Shown here in pieces: positions 1 through 7,078 of a stretch of 32,705 nt of DNA. Both the position numbers and the translations under genes were made by a program. The stretch's first letter is position 1. Each line of letters starts with the position of its first letter. Source of the DNA: Gammaproteobacteria bacterium. GTDB taxonomy: Bacteria; Pseudomonadota; Gammaproteobacteria; Eutrophobiales; Eutrophobiaceae. Below the pieces are notes generated by a model. It did not search any database. It saw only the letters and a list, made by a program, of their open reading frames with translations, and was not told the origin of the DNA. The stretch spans positions 1-32,705 of the forward strand of contig JAPOQU010000083.1 of assembly GCA_026710545.1 (NCBI GenBank), in the 5' to 3' direction.

Positions 1-141
1 GAGGAGATTCAGAGTGACGCGTTCGTTTTTTGGATCCAGCAGCCGGTCCAACTGAGAACGGCTTGTAGACAACCGTCTGGCCATTTCCACTTTACTGATA
101 CCTTGCTGTTTCATTGCTTCAGCAAGTTGCCAGGCCAGGAC
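1..141. repeat. Terminal direct repeat, left copy (141 bp)
   Basis: Bases 1-141 are identical, base for base, to 32565-32705. The repeat lies inside an XRE antitoxin reading frame on the minus strand. It means the sequence closes on itself, either as a circular molecule or as an assembly-graph loop. The length equals a k-mer commonly used by short-read assemblers, which favours an assembler overlap. Confidence 0.97.
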
Positions 142-207
142 ACGTTTTACCGCTTGTTCGGTTGTTTCTTCATAATCACCCTGTTCTTTCAGGAAGTCTT
201 CGAACAA
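1..207 (-). CDS. XRE/HTH antitoxin-like protein, N-terminal part (runs off the left edge)
   Basis: Minus-strand frame encoding 69 residues beginning MFEDFLKEQGDYEETTEQ, followed by a helix-turn-helix core (ISKVEMARRLSTSRSQLDRLLD). This is typical of small XRE antitoxins that partner RelE/HigB-like toxins. The last 16 residues and the stop lie in the right-end copy (32514-32564), and the joined protein has 85 residues. I chose TTG at 207 as start because an in-frame TAA lies four codons upstream (217-219) and no ATG is available. Relatives usually have about ten more N-terminal residues. No toxin lies upstream; a 73-bp repeat (229-301) sits there instead, so it is probably an orphan. Identity as an XRE antitoxin is fairly sure; the start is uncertain. 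Confidence 0.75.
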   Translation of the reverse strand, partial: MFEDFLKEQGDYEETTEQAVKRVLAWQLAEAMKQQGISKVEMARRLSTSRSQLDRLLDPKNERVTLNLL

Positions 208-228
208 CTGGCCGGGTTATATACCGCC

Positions 229-301
229 TACGCCTGATATTTCCCCTTAGAATCCCCTTTTTGCCATCAAAATCGGGGTTTTAAGATTCTCACGCTTGTT
301 T
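229..301. repeat. Dispersed 73-bp repeat, copy A
   Basis: Aligns with 3567-3640 in the same orientation at roughly 80% identity by eye. The best conserved block is GCCATCAAAA followed by GGTTTTAAGATTCTCA. Each copy holds an imperfect inverted repeat (a CCCC-rich arm, then GGGGTTTT or GAGGTTTT), so it can fold. Copy A lies directly upstream of the orphan XRE antitoxin, where its toxin gene would be expected. Confidence 0.75.
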
Positions 302-382
302 AACGGCATTACTATTGATACGGCGTAGCCTGCCTGTGCAGCATTTGACCCCTTGAAGCCCTGTTGTGACGCTAATCAGGTC

Positions 383-396
383 TGGTCTGACCCCAT
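383..396 (+). repeat. TGGTCTGACCCCAT repeat, copy 1
   Basis: The 14-bp sequence TGGTCTGACCCCAT recurs exactly at 28066-28079, and in both places is followed within a few bases by a run of five C. A diverged copy in the opposite orientation lies near 3508-3525 (GGGTCGGACCACCCT). It is probably a fragment of a REP-type element. The region 208-450 holds no other gene that I can support. Confidence 0.6.
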
Positions 397-430
397 ACTG
401 CCCCCAGAAAAGCATTGGCGTTAGTGTCAA

Positions 431-446
431 CTATAGTTTACTATAG
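431..446. promoter_or_regulatory. Candidate operator/promoter of the HI1419/HI1420-type pair
   Basis: CTATAG occurs twice with a 4-base spacer (431-436 and 441-446). Each copy is itself palindromic, and the pair forms a larger near-palindrome ending four bases before the toxin start at 451. TATAGT and TATAGA inside it resemble -10 elements, but no good -35 is seen. TA antitoxins usually bind such sites to repress their own operon; this assignment is inference. Confidence 0.4.
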
Positions 447-450
447 AGCC

Positions 451-753
451 ATGTTGATCCAGACAACGGAAGTCTTTGGCAAATGGCTCAGAGGATTGCG
501 GGACAGGCGAGCAAAAGCGAAAATCGCGGCGCGTCTGGAAAATGTCCAACAAGGTAACCTGGGTGATTGCCGAGCGGTAGGTAAAGATGTTGCTGAAATG
601 CGTATCCACTATGGTCCCGGATACCGTATATATTTTATCCGATCAGGGACTGAAATTATCGTCCTGTTGGGTGGCGGCACAAAAAAAACACAAAACAAAG
701 ACATTGAACACGCGCTTGAAACAGCCGGGGAGGTACGAGCATGGCTGAGGTAA
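451..753 (+). CDS. HI1419-type (COG3657, RelE/HigB-superfamily) toxin
   Basis: 100-residue toxin-like protein of the addiction-module killer family, RelE-fold mRNA interferases that cleave ribosome-bound mRNA. The hallmark pattern is visible: TTEVFGKWLRGLRDRRAKAK near the N-terminus, then GDCRAVGKDVAEMRIHYGPG, YRIYFIR, IIVLLGGGTKKTQNKDI, and a C-terminal helix. ATG 451 is preferred to GTG/ATG-like codons further upstream because known members begin within a few residues of the (I/V)xxTxxFxxWL motif. It overlaps the downstream antitoxin by 13 bases, the usual toxin-first order of this family. All expected conserved positions look intact, so the toxin is probably functional. Confidence 0.9.
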   Translation: MLIQTTEVFGKWLRGLRDRRAKAKIAARLENVQQGNLGDCRAVGKDVAEMRIHYGPGYRIYFIRSGTEIIVLLGGGTKKTQNKDIEHALETAGEVRAWLR

Positions 754-1037
754 AACTGACCCGATGGAATGTGATCGATTATCTTGATACCGAAGAAGAT
801 ATGGCCTTGTATCTTGACGCGTGTATGGAAGAAGACAGCGGTGATGGCGCCCTGATCCGTACCGCGTTAAATAATATTGCCCGCGCAAAAGGCATGGGCA
901 GGTTGGCAGAAAGCGCCGGGATGACACGGCAGGGGTTGTACAAGGCGTTGTCATCGGAGGGCAATCCGTCCTTTACGACAGTGATAAAGATCATCAAGGC
1001 CCTGGGAGTAAAATTACACGTACAGGCTGCAAATTAA
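741..1037 (+). CDS. HI1420-type (COG3636) antidote protein, HTH
   Basis: 98-residue antitoxin of the family found directly downstream of HI1419-like toxins (TIGR02684-like). It begins MAEVKLTRWNVIDYLDTEED, continues with ALIRTALNNIARAKGMGRLA, a helix-turn-helix (AESAGMTRQGLYKALSSEGN), and ends in FTTVIKIIKALGVKLHV. The N-terminal part should contact the toxin and the HTH the operon operator. A GGAGG Shine-Dalgarno lies 10 bases before ATG 741, inside the toxin gene, and the frames overlap by 13 bases, so translation is probably coupled. Length and motifs are complete. The 150 bases downstream (1038-1189) hold no recognisable gene. Confidence 0.92.
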   Translation: MAEVKLTRWNVIDYLDTEEDMALYLDACMEEDSGDGALIRTALNNIARAKGMGRLAESAGMTRQGLYKALSSEGNPSFTTVIKIIKALGVKLHVQAAN

Positions 1038-1189
1038 CTGCATGAAGAAGGCGCAATATACGGATCGATGATTTTCGTCGTCAAAAGCGTGTCCTAGGCC
1101 CTGAAACAGCCTCCCCTCACATCAGGTTGTAAGAGGGTTTGTCAATAAATTATCTGAATAGAACCGGACATTGCGCGCAATTATGCTAT

Positions 1190-1480
1190 TCAGCCTGTCT
1201 GAACGCGCTCCATACGGCTGTAGATTTGCCTGTTCTTTCGCTCCAGTTTCCATAAGTTCAGTTTCGACTGCATGGCCAGCCAGAACCCGGGTGTGCTGCC
1301 CAGCACACAACTCAGACGAATGGCCAGGTCCTCAGTGACGTCACCACGCTCGTTCACGACTTTCGACATGGTATTGTGCGCGACACCACAGCGCTCGGCG
1401 AGAGAACTGACGGATAATCCGGTCTCAGGCAGAATGACATTTCTTATCAACGCGCCCGGGTGTGAGGGTTTACGGCTCAT
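1190..1480 (-). CDS. higA: HigA/VapI-family antitoxin (XRE)
   Basis: 96 residues. It starts MSRKPSHPGALIRNVILP, the typical HigA opening (HPG.ILR..IL). The HTH follows (LSVSSLAERCGVAHNTMSKV), then VNERGDVTEDLAIRLSCVLGSTPGFWLAMQ, matching the NER..IT..MALRL....G..P.FWL.LQ signature. ATG 1480 overlaps the stop of a higB-like tail by one base (TGATG), with GGAGG 11 bases upstream, so the native higBA coupling is preserved although higB itself is lost. It would be an orphan antitoxin and repressor here. The C-terminal tail (KLERKNRQIYSRMERVQTG) is not diagnostic. Confidence 0.92.
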   Translation of the reverse strand: MSRKPSHPGALIRNVILPETGLSVSSLAERCGVAHNTMSKVVNERGDVTEDLAIRLSCVLGSTPGFWLAMQSKLNLWKLERKNRQIYSRMERVQTG

Positions 1481-1539
1481 CAGTGGTAATCCTCCAGGTT
1501 TACATCGGTAACATCTTCACCATCCATATGCAATGAATA
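1480..1539 (-). pseudogene. higB: Remnant of higB toxin (C-terminal 19 codons)
   Basis: Directly upstream of higA, the minus-strand frame HMDGEDVTDVNLEDYH ends in TGA overlapping the higA ATG by one base. HigB toxins characteristically end in ...DGxAxDVEIxDYH and overlap higA in this way. An in-frame TAA stands just upstream (1540-1542), and beyond it no HigB-like sequence is readable in any minus frame to 1727, so only the tail survives. This rests on motif recognition over a short stretch. Confidence 0.6.
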
Positions 1540-1727
1540 TTATTTAATGTGTGCGTCATCAAAAACCTCATCGGTCCAAAAACCCGTGTCGAAGACCTCC
1601 AGCGCAAGACGGCCATGCCGGGGATACATGATTCACATAGCCATCTATCAAAGGCAAAGCTTTAACCGTTTACTACGCAACAAGGGTAAATCTCTAATCA
1701 TACTGGAACAGTTCGGGCGTTAATTTG

Positions 1728-3023
1728 TCAGTACCCGGCGAAGCTCTCCATACAACGCTTCATGCCGGCAAATATAGCATCGGCGATAGCTGCCGGGAAA
1801 TCCGCGGGCATGTTTGCCCAGACCGTATCGATCACGGAATCCAGCCTGTCTGCGGCCTCCTCCATGATCTGTTGCATCTGTGACCTGGGAAAATGGACTT
1901 TTTCCGACTGGCTGAACCAGTGTCGCGGCATGATTTCATGCCACGCGTAATGTACATTTTTGCTGTACAGGGCCATTGCCATTTTCATGTCCCTGTACTC
2001 GATCTGGCGCTTCCCGGCGAGCGGATAAGCAGACATGACGTCGTAAATGGGGGTCAGCTCAAAGCGTCCGCCTGCGCGCAGGAATATACTGAAGTTCTTT
2101 GCATGACCGTCAATCGCGCCCAGCAGCCAGAACAGGAATACGGATTGCATGAACCGGAACCGGTCCTCTTCCGCATGCGCGGAAGACCGGAGCAGCGCCA
2201 TGATTTTTGCGATGCCGGGACCGCCTTCATTTTCATATTTCAGGGCGGGCGCAATACCGTTTGCCTGGCACATGTCTTCTGTCGGAAGCCGGATGATCCA
2301 GGAATCATCTGTAAGCTTCCGGTCAAACCGCTCAACCACGAGGGTTTTGACATCTTCAAATGTCACGATATCGGCGGGCGCGACGGGCAGGCCGAATCCC
2401 TTCAATATCTCCAGGCACAGCCACTCATTCTCAGTGTTGTCCGACAGGTCTATGCCTGCATGCTCAATTCTCCCTATCGGTAATTTCAGTATATGCGTAG
2501 TGGGCGTTACGCCCACCGGGCGATGCCATTGCCCATGGCGCATGAGCAGCGCCGTTTTTTCCTGTACGCCGGCAATGGAGATCCTGAAATCCCTGTCTCT
2601 TGACATGCCTAACGGCAACGCCCTGTAGTTCCTGAGGTCTTCTGCAATCTCTTTCTCACCCAGGGGCACGCCTTCAATTTTCTTCACATCGACCGGTGCA
2701 GGCTCGCTTGTGAGCTGGATGGCGCCGACACAGTCCCTGCCGATACGCGAGAGCAGTTCGAAAGCCTGATTGGTTCTGGCGCCGAACCTGGCCTGGATTC
2801 GATTCCTGATATCCATGCTGTCGGGCAACAGGTTGTCGAAGTAGTTGTATACCGCGTCTCCCTTGTGCCGCTTGTCCGTAAGCGGCAGGGAGAGGGAGAG
2901 AGGAATCGCCCCTCTGAGGCCGAGCCATGAATCGCTGTACACCAGTTCGTTGGCGCCGCCGCTGAGCCGGATGTATTCGCCGACTTCGCGTCCGTTCATG
3001 TAAATGAACAGGGACGATGCCAT
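1728..3023 (-). CDS. hipA: HipA serine/threonine kinase toxin
   Basis: 431-residue HipA-family kinase, close to the usual ~440. HipA phosphorylates glutamyl-tRNA synthetase in E. coli and induces dormancy; family members differ in target. Visible features: an N-terminal HipA_N region (FIYMNGREVGEY), a P-loop segment ISIAGVQEKTALL with Ser149 matching the E. coli autophosphorylation serine, ERFDR near 231, the catalytic loop GAIDGHAKNFS (Asp305), and the metal-binding TPIYDVM (Asp328). All key residues are present. I chose ATG 3023 over GTG 3029 because it overlaps the hipB stop by one base (TAATG), the normal coupling. A partner antitoxin HipB lies immediately upstream. Confidence 0.95.
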   Translation of the reverse strand: MASSLFIYMNGREVGEYIRLSGGANELVYSDSWLGLRGAIPLSLSLPLTDKRHKGDAVYNYFDNLLPDSMDIRNRIQARFGARTNQAFELLSRIGRDCVGAIQLTSEPAPVDVKKIEGVPLGEKEIAEDLRNYRALPLGMSRDRDFRISIAGVQEKTALLMRHGQWHRPVGVTPTTHILKLPIGRIEHAGIDLSDNTENEWLCLEILKGFGLPVAPADIVTFEDVKTLVVERFDRKLTDDSWIIRLPTEDMCQANGIAPALKYENEGGPGIAKIMALLRSSAHAEEDRFRFMQSVFLFWLLGAIDGHAKNFSIFLRAGGRFELTPIYDVMSAYPLAGKRQIEYRDMKMAMALYSKNVHYAWHEIMPRHWFSQSEKVHFPRSQMQQIMEEAADRLDSVIDTVWANMPADFPAAIADAIFAGMKRCMESFAGY

Positions 3024-3265
3024 TACCACAGCGCCTCATCATCGGACGGCCTGTTCCTGGACTCCAGGCGCATTTCCAGACCAAGGGCGGCCATGTACCT
3101 GAATACCGAGTCCAGCCGCACGGCTGCAGCCCCTGCCTCTATCCTGGAAACGGTTTTCTGGGGCAGGTTGAATTTGCCGCCTGCTTCAACTTGTGTCAGG
3201 CCCTGGGTTTTCCTGTAATGCCGAAGGACTTTTCCCAGGTTATCGGGTGAAGTAACAGGTATCAT
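3023..3265 (-). CDS. hipB: HipB-like antitoxin and repressor (XRE)
   Basis: 80 residues with one XRE helix-turn-helix (LGKVLRHYRKTQGLTQVEAG, then FNLPQKTVSRIEAGAAAVRL), followed by a dimerisation segment (LDSVFRYMAALGLEMRLESR) and the tail SDDEALW. The C-terminal tryptophan matches the flexible HipB tail. HipB neutralises HipA and represses the operon. The gene precedes and overlaps hipA by one base. ATG 3265 gives a protein of normal family length. Confidence 0.93.
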   Translation of the reverse strand: MIPVTSPDNLGKVLRHYRKTQGLTQVEAGGKFNLPQKTVSRIEAGAAAVRLDSVFRYMAALGLEMRLESRNRPSDDEALW

Positions 3266-3566
3266 GATAGTGTTGAGTACTCAGGTTGATTGTTGATCCG
3301 CTGCGTTAACTGGAGGCATGATAAACATAACAATAACGTAATATTTGATGATTATAACAATTTAGGTATAATTGTCAAATATAACTGTTACGGTTGAGTC
3401 GGATGGTGACGCCTTCGATGCCGATACGGCTGGAAAAGGCTGGATGGTCCAATGCAGAGTTCTGGCTGCGCCGGCAAACCAACTGCGACCTGGCCCAGGG
3501 CTCTGATAGGGTCGGACCACCCTGACTGTCCCTAACTGTCTGTGTCCACTCAGTTTATTCAACTTA
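3266..3566. other. Intergenic region upstream of hipBA (no gene seen)
   Basis: No coding frame with recognisable sequence was found. The AT-rich part next to hipB should hold its promoter. A short inverted repeat ACAATT-(7)-AATTGT at 3357-3375 is a possible operator, not a match I can confirm. Around 3508-3525 lies GGGTCGGACCACCCT, a diverged, inverted relative of the TGGTCTGACCCCAT repeats at 383 and 28066. From 3567 the 74-bp dispersed repeat begins. Confidence 0.5.
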
Positions 3567-3640
3567 TACGCCAGATAATCCCCCTTAAAACCCCCTTTTT
3601 GCCATCAAAAACGAGGTTTTAAGATTCTCATGTCTGTTTT
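3567..3640. repeat. Dispersed 74-bp repeat, copy B
   Basis: Same-orientation partner of 229-301, sharing TACGCC(T/A)GATA, the C-rich run, GCCATCAAAA and GGTTTTAAGATTCTCA. Copies A and B bracket the HI1419/HI1420, higA and hipBA loci, which could mark recombination boundaries. No transposase gene is associated with it in the window. Confidence 0.75.
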
Positions 3641-3671
3641 ATAGCTTAGGATAAGGCCAACAAAGTCGGTT

Positions 3672-4121
3672 TCATTGGGGAGGTATGACCTCGGCCTCCA
3701 TAGGAGATGCAAAAGGATTAATCACGCGTAAGCCATCGTAATCCTGCTCGCTGCTCATGTCTTCGGAATACACGGCATCGCAGCCGCAGGCGCGTGCTGC
3801 CGCCAGAATGGCGCTGTCCCAGTAAGACAAGCCAAAACGCTCACGGATTGCGAATGCGGCGCGCATCACGTCGCTCGTTATCGATTGCACACGAAAGCGG
3901 TGCAGGGACTCGATGAAATTCACCGCCTCGCGGTGTGTGAGCGCGCCCGAACGCGAAGCTCGGGTCGCCTGTACGTAGAATTCCTGCAAGACCTGCACGG
4001 ACAGGGCAAAATCGCGCGACGTAAGCAGGTTGAGGGCGCGTCGCTGCTTGCCCGCGTCTTCGTCCGCGCCGCAGACGGCATAAATCAGGATATTGGTGTC
4101 AAGGAAGCGCATCGCGCTCAT
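3672..4121 (-). CDS. vapC: VapC-like PIN-domain ribonuclease toxin
   Basis: 149-residue PIN-domain protein. The four acidic active-site residues are visible: Asp8 in RFLDTNILIYA, Glu47 in VLQEFYVQ, Asp102 in SYWDSAILAAA and Asp121 in VYSEDM. VapC toxins are Mg-dependent RNases, often acting on tRNA or rRNA. ATG 4121 (MSAMRFLD) was chosen; ATG 4112 (MRFLD) is the alternative. A longer upstream frame is the antisense reading of the antitoxin gene and is rejected. The start overlaps the upstream RHH antitoxin gene by 23 bases. The toxin appears complete. Confidence 0.92.
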   Translation of the reverse strand: MSAMRFLDTNILIYAVCGADEDAGKQRRALNLLTSRDFALSVQVLQEFYVQATRASRSGALTHREAVNFIESLHRFRVQSITSDVMRAAFAIRERFGLSYWDSAILAAARACGCDAVYSEDMSSEQDYDGLRVINPFASPMEAEVIPPQ

Positions 4122-4362
4122 GCAACGCGCCGCGGGGAAGGTTGTCGGCTGCTCGCAACCCGGCGCCGCGGGCGCGTATTTCTTCCAGAGTATTGTTCTG
4201 GAGTTGACTGAGCCGATTGAACTCGGACCCGATAACCCGCCCCTGGGCCAATGCCAGGAGATAGTCACGCACGAGAGCTGATACCGATGTTCCGTTTTCA
4301 GCCGCTTTGACGCGGGAGAGCCGGTAGGTTTCGTCGTCTACGGATACAGTGATATTTTTCAT
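4099..4362 (-). CDS. vapB: Ribbon-helix-helix antitoxin (VapB-like) paired with VapC
   Basis: 87 residues starting MKNITVSVDDETYRLSRVKA, a beta strand plus two helices typical of CopG/Arc-type RHH antitoxins, followed by NGTSVSALVRDYLLALAQG. The C-terminal half is charged and probably wraps the toxin. ATG 4362 was chosen because the RHH strand begins there; a GTG ten codons upstream adds residues unlike the family. It overlaps vapC by 23 bases. Antitoxin dimers would repress the operon; possible CACAG/CTGTG half-sites lie at about 4370-4395. Confidence 0.85.
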   Translation of the reverse strand: MKNITVSVDDETYRLSRVKAAENGTSVSALVRDYLLALAQGRVIGSEFNRLSQLQNNTLEEIRARGAGLRAADNLPRGALHERDALP

Positions 4363-4474
4363 CGGCACAGTTTCACAGTAAGTGTGCTGCACAGATTAGA
4401 CCAGGTACGGACCTACGTCAAGGAAATCTTCAATAGTTCGATATGTCCCTTAAGCTTATCGGTCTCAGGCAAAA

Positions 4475-4738
4475 TTACGGGTGATTAGCTGAATCCCAGG
4501 GATTGATAACCTCCAAATCGGTAAACCGGAAATCAGTGACGTTGCGGGTTGCCAATCTCAGATCGTGATACAGGGCCGTGGCCGCCAGCAGGCTGTCAAC
4601 CGTCGGCACTGGACGTCCCGCATGGGCCAGCAGGATTCCCCACTCGTCTGCAACACCATGGTCAACGCCCATGAGTGGTGATTGCCGTATCAGATCGATA
4701 AATGACGGCTTATTACGGGTAAGCCGGGCATAGTCGTC
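4475..4738 (-). pseudogene. Remnant: Phd antitoxin tail fused in frame to PIN toxin tail
   Basis: The minus-strand open frame of 87 codons begins after a TGA (about 4739-4741) with DDYARLTRNKPSFIDLIRQ then SPLMGVD. This resembles the C-terminal part of Phd/YefM-type antitoxins (S.DDY.RL..KKPSF..F...SP). It runs straight into VADEWGILLAHAGRPVPTVD, SLLAATALYHDLRLATRNV and TDFRFTDLEVINPW, the C-terminal half of a FitB/VapC-type PIN domain with the third Asp (TVDSLLAA) and TRNVTDF. The antitoxin N-terminus and the first ~80 toxin residues, including the first catalytic Asp, are absent. An in-frame deletion across a phd-vapC operon explains this. Assignment of the PIN half is firm; the Phd half is by pattern. 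Confidence 0.7.
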
Positions 4739-5016
4739 TCAATTGTAGATGCAATCGGTGTTGTTTTGTATGGAATGCATTGTTTGCACATGTAACGAAA
4801 CCGGACTACAGTTATATGCATTCATGGTGGTCCGGCGCTACGGTGATCAGGGATAACCCCGGGGTGCTGCATGGCCTATCGCCTTTTGACAACTGGAAGT
4901 ACGTGTAGTTGAGATACCGGTTCAGGTTTACCAGCCAACAGTTCGTGGGGGTTTGAACAGCACATGACTCAAACATCAACAGAGTCTGAGTTACACGCCC
5001 GGGAATTGCCGGGGAC

Positions 5017-7005
5017 ATGACTGTCAGCATCAGGCTGCAGGTAGCTTCCGTCTTCGTGGCGCTTGCAGTCGCGGCGGCAAATATAGCGTCTGCCGACGTC
5101 GAAACGGATCCGGGACAGATCGTCTTCTCTTCGCTACGACCGGGCAACTGGGATATTTTCTACTTCACTGGCCCGGGCGCTGCACCAAAAAGGCTTACCG
5201 TGCACCCCGGTCTTGATTATGAAGCAACATTTTCACCTGACGGCAGGTGGGTCGTGTTTACTTCCGAACGACGCGGCCAGCCGGATCTGTACGTTCTGGA
5301 TATTGAGGCAGGTGGGCCACCGCGCTTGCTGATCGACAACGCTGCACTGGAGGATCAGGCCGCAATCTCTCCGGATGGAAAGACGATCGCGTTCGTCGGC
5401 ACGCAGAGTGGCAACGCCGATATCTACGTAATGCCGTTCGAACCATTGACCACGCAAGACTTCGACGGCGCGGTTAACCTGACCCGCCATGACGGCGGGG
5501 ACTTTCGTCCGGCGTTCTCGCCGGACGGCAAACGCATTGCGTTCTCCACCGATCGTGATACGCCGGTATATGGACATCCGGGCCTCAGCTTCATGCGCCA
5601 ACGCGAAGGCGAGATTTACGTCATGGACACGGACGGTGGTAACGTCGAGCGCCTTACCTTCGCCCGTAGCTGGGACGGATCGCCGGAGTGGTCGCCGGAT
5701 GGAAAGTCGATTTACTTCTACTCGGGCCGGCCGCGGGAGATCCCCGGGCCACCGGGCAGTCACATTCTCGGCCAGGAGGGTGGTTTCCGTATCTGGAGGA
5801 TGGCAGCCGACGGTTCAGATCCGCGCGCCGTAACACCGGAGGGGACAGAGGCGTTGGCGCCGGCGCTGACACCCGACGGCCGCATCGCCTATCAGACCCG
5901 GCGGACTTTTATCGGCTGGTCGATCCAATCCAGGGCGCCGGCCGGCGGCGAGCCGCGCATGGAAAGCGATGAGGCGACGGACTACTGGAACCCCGGTTAC
6001 CATCACGCCAGCGGTGCGATGGTTTGCCACGGTGTCGGGCCGCTGGACACCGATAAACAGGCGGTACAGGATATTCTCGGCCCGGGCGGATTGCTGGCGC
6101 TCGACTATCCCGCCAGTGTTGAATTTCTGGACAAGACCCTCACTCTGTATGCCATGCGGCATACCAGCGGCCTGGCCGCACACCCAAGTGCGCCGAGGGT
6201 AGCAGTTACCATCGAGAACAACGCCGGTACCCGGTTTGTGATTGAGGACTTTGACGGCAGTAACCAGACCGAGTTGTTCTCGGTCGACGGCATAGGCATT
6301 GTCAGTGGCACGCTGAACCGTATCTTCGGTCTGAAGTGGTCGGCCGACGCGCAGTGGATTACCTACACACAGGGCTGGTTCTTCGGCGATCAAACCAATA
6401 AGGCAGACGTATGGAAAATCCGCCATGATGGCCGGCAGCGTATAAATCTGACGGCAGGATCCGGCGCCAACAACGGCATGCCGGCCTTTTCTCCGGATCG
6501 TAAACGGATCGTGTTTCGAAGTTCCCGCAACGGCAATTTCGATCTCTATCTCATGGACGCCGACGGCAACAACCTGGTCCAGTTGACGGACGATATAGCG
6601 AAAGACAACTTCCCGGTATTTTCGCCAACCGGAGACGCGATCGTTTACTCATCAGATCGCGACAGCAGTCTTGATCCGCTCGGCTACAAGAGCTTCGACA
6701 ACTACATCATGAAACTCAAGCCGGATGGAAACCCGGGGGAAATCATTCGCATCACTGACGATCCGGGTCATGATGCACATCCAGCTTTTTCTCCCGACGG
6801 CAAGTGGATTGTCTATACCTCCGAACGCGCCGGCATCAGTGACGAAGAGCCGCTGGTGCAGGAAGTCATATTCGGACCGCAGATGTATGGCGAGATTTTC
6901 GCTTACCGGTTGAGTGACGGCTTACGGTTACGCTTGACCCACAACAAGTGGGAAGAGTCGGGACCGTTCTGGATTCGGCTCCCGCAGACGTCCGCGCTGG
7001 AATAA
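5017..7005 (+). CDS. Secreted PD40/TolB-like beta-propeller protein
   Basis: 662 residues. A signal peptide is visible (basic start, hydrophobic SVFVALAVAAAN, likely cut after ANIASA near residue 26). The rest is built of about eight TolB/WD40-like PD40 repeats with the core FSPDGxxIxFxSxRxGxxDLYxMD; examples are FSPDGRWVVFTSERRGQPDL, ISPDGKTIAFVGTQSGNADI and FSPDGKWIVYTSERAG. Such proteins fold as periplasmic or exported beta-propellers used for protein or ligand binding. There is no peptidase domain, so it is not a DPP-like enzyme, and no Pal-binding TolB N-terminal domain. Function unknown. The ATG 5017 start has only a weak ribosome site. The 278-base gap upstream (4739-5016) holds a TTGACA at 4886 but no convincing -10. 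Confidence 0.85.
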   Translation: MTVSIRLQVASVFVALAVAAANIASADVETDPGQIVFSSLRPGNWDIFYFTGPGAAPKRLTVHPGLDYEATFSPDGRWVVFTSERRGQPDLYVLDIEAGGPPRLLIDNAALEDQAAISPDGKTIAFVGTQSGNADIYVMPFEPLTTQDFDGAVNLTRHDGGDFRPAFSPDGKRIAFSTDRDTPVYGHPGLSFMRQREGEIYVMDTDGGNVERLTFARSWDGSPEWSPDGKSIYFYSGRPREIPGPPGSHILGQEGGFRIWRMAADGSDPRAVTPEGTEALAPALTPDGRIAYQTRRTFIGWSIQSRAPAGGEPRMESDEATDYWNPGYHHASGAMVCHGVGPLDTDKQAVQDILGPGGLLALDYPASVEFLDKTLTLYAMRHTSGLAAHPSAPRVAVTIENNAGTRFVIEDFDGSNQTELFSVDGIGIVSGTLNRIFGLKWSADAQWITYTQGWFFGDQTNKADVWKIRHDGRQRINLTAGSGANNGMPAFSPDRKRIVFRSSRNGNFDLYLMDADGNNLVQLTDDIAKDNFPVFSPTGDAIVYSSDRDSSLDPLGYKSFDNYIMKLKPDGNPGEIIRITDDPGHDAHPAFSPDGKWIVYTSERAGISDEEPLVQEVIFGPQMYGEIFAYRLSDGLRLRLTHNKWEESGPFWIRLPQTSALE

Positions 7006-7078
7006 ACATGCAACTACGGGGATTGTTGATAATTACACGGCTGCTTGCCTCCGGCAGCGACTTCACGGGTTGATCATA

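Noticed and set aside
1540..1629. 29-codon minus-strand frame MYPRHGRLALEVFDTGFWTD...
   Set aside because: It precedes the higB remnant but does not resemble HigB; too short and without ribosome site to call a gene.
3362..3562. 66-codon minus-strand frame upstream of hipB
   Set aside because: Proline/serine-rich, no family recognised, overlaps REP-like sequence and the hipBA promoter region.
229..3640. Integron attC sites around the toxin-antitoxin cassettes
   Set aside because: The repeats lack paired RYYYAAC/GTTRRRY core sites and the genes face different directions.
4886..4915. TTGACA as -35 of a promoter for the PD40 gene
   Set aside because: No -10 better than three of six matches at 16-18 bases spacing.
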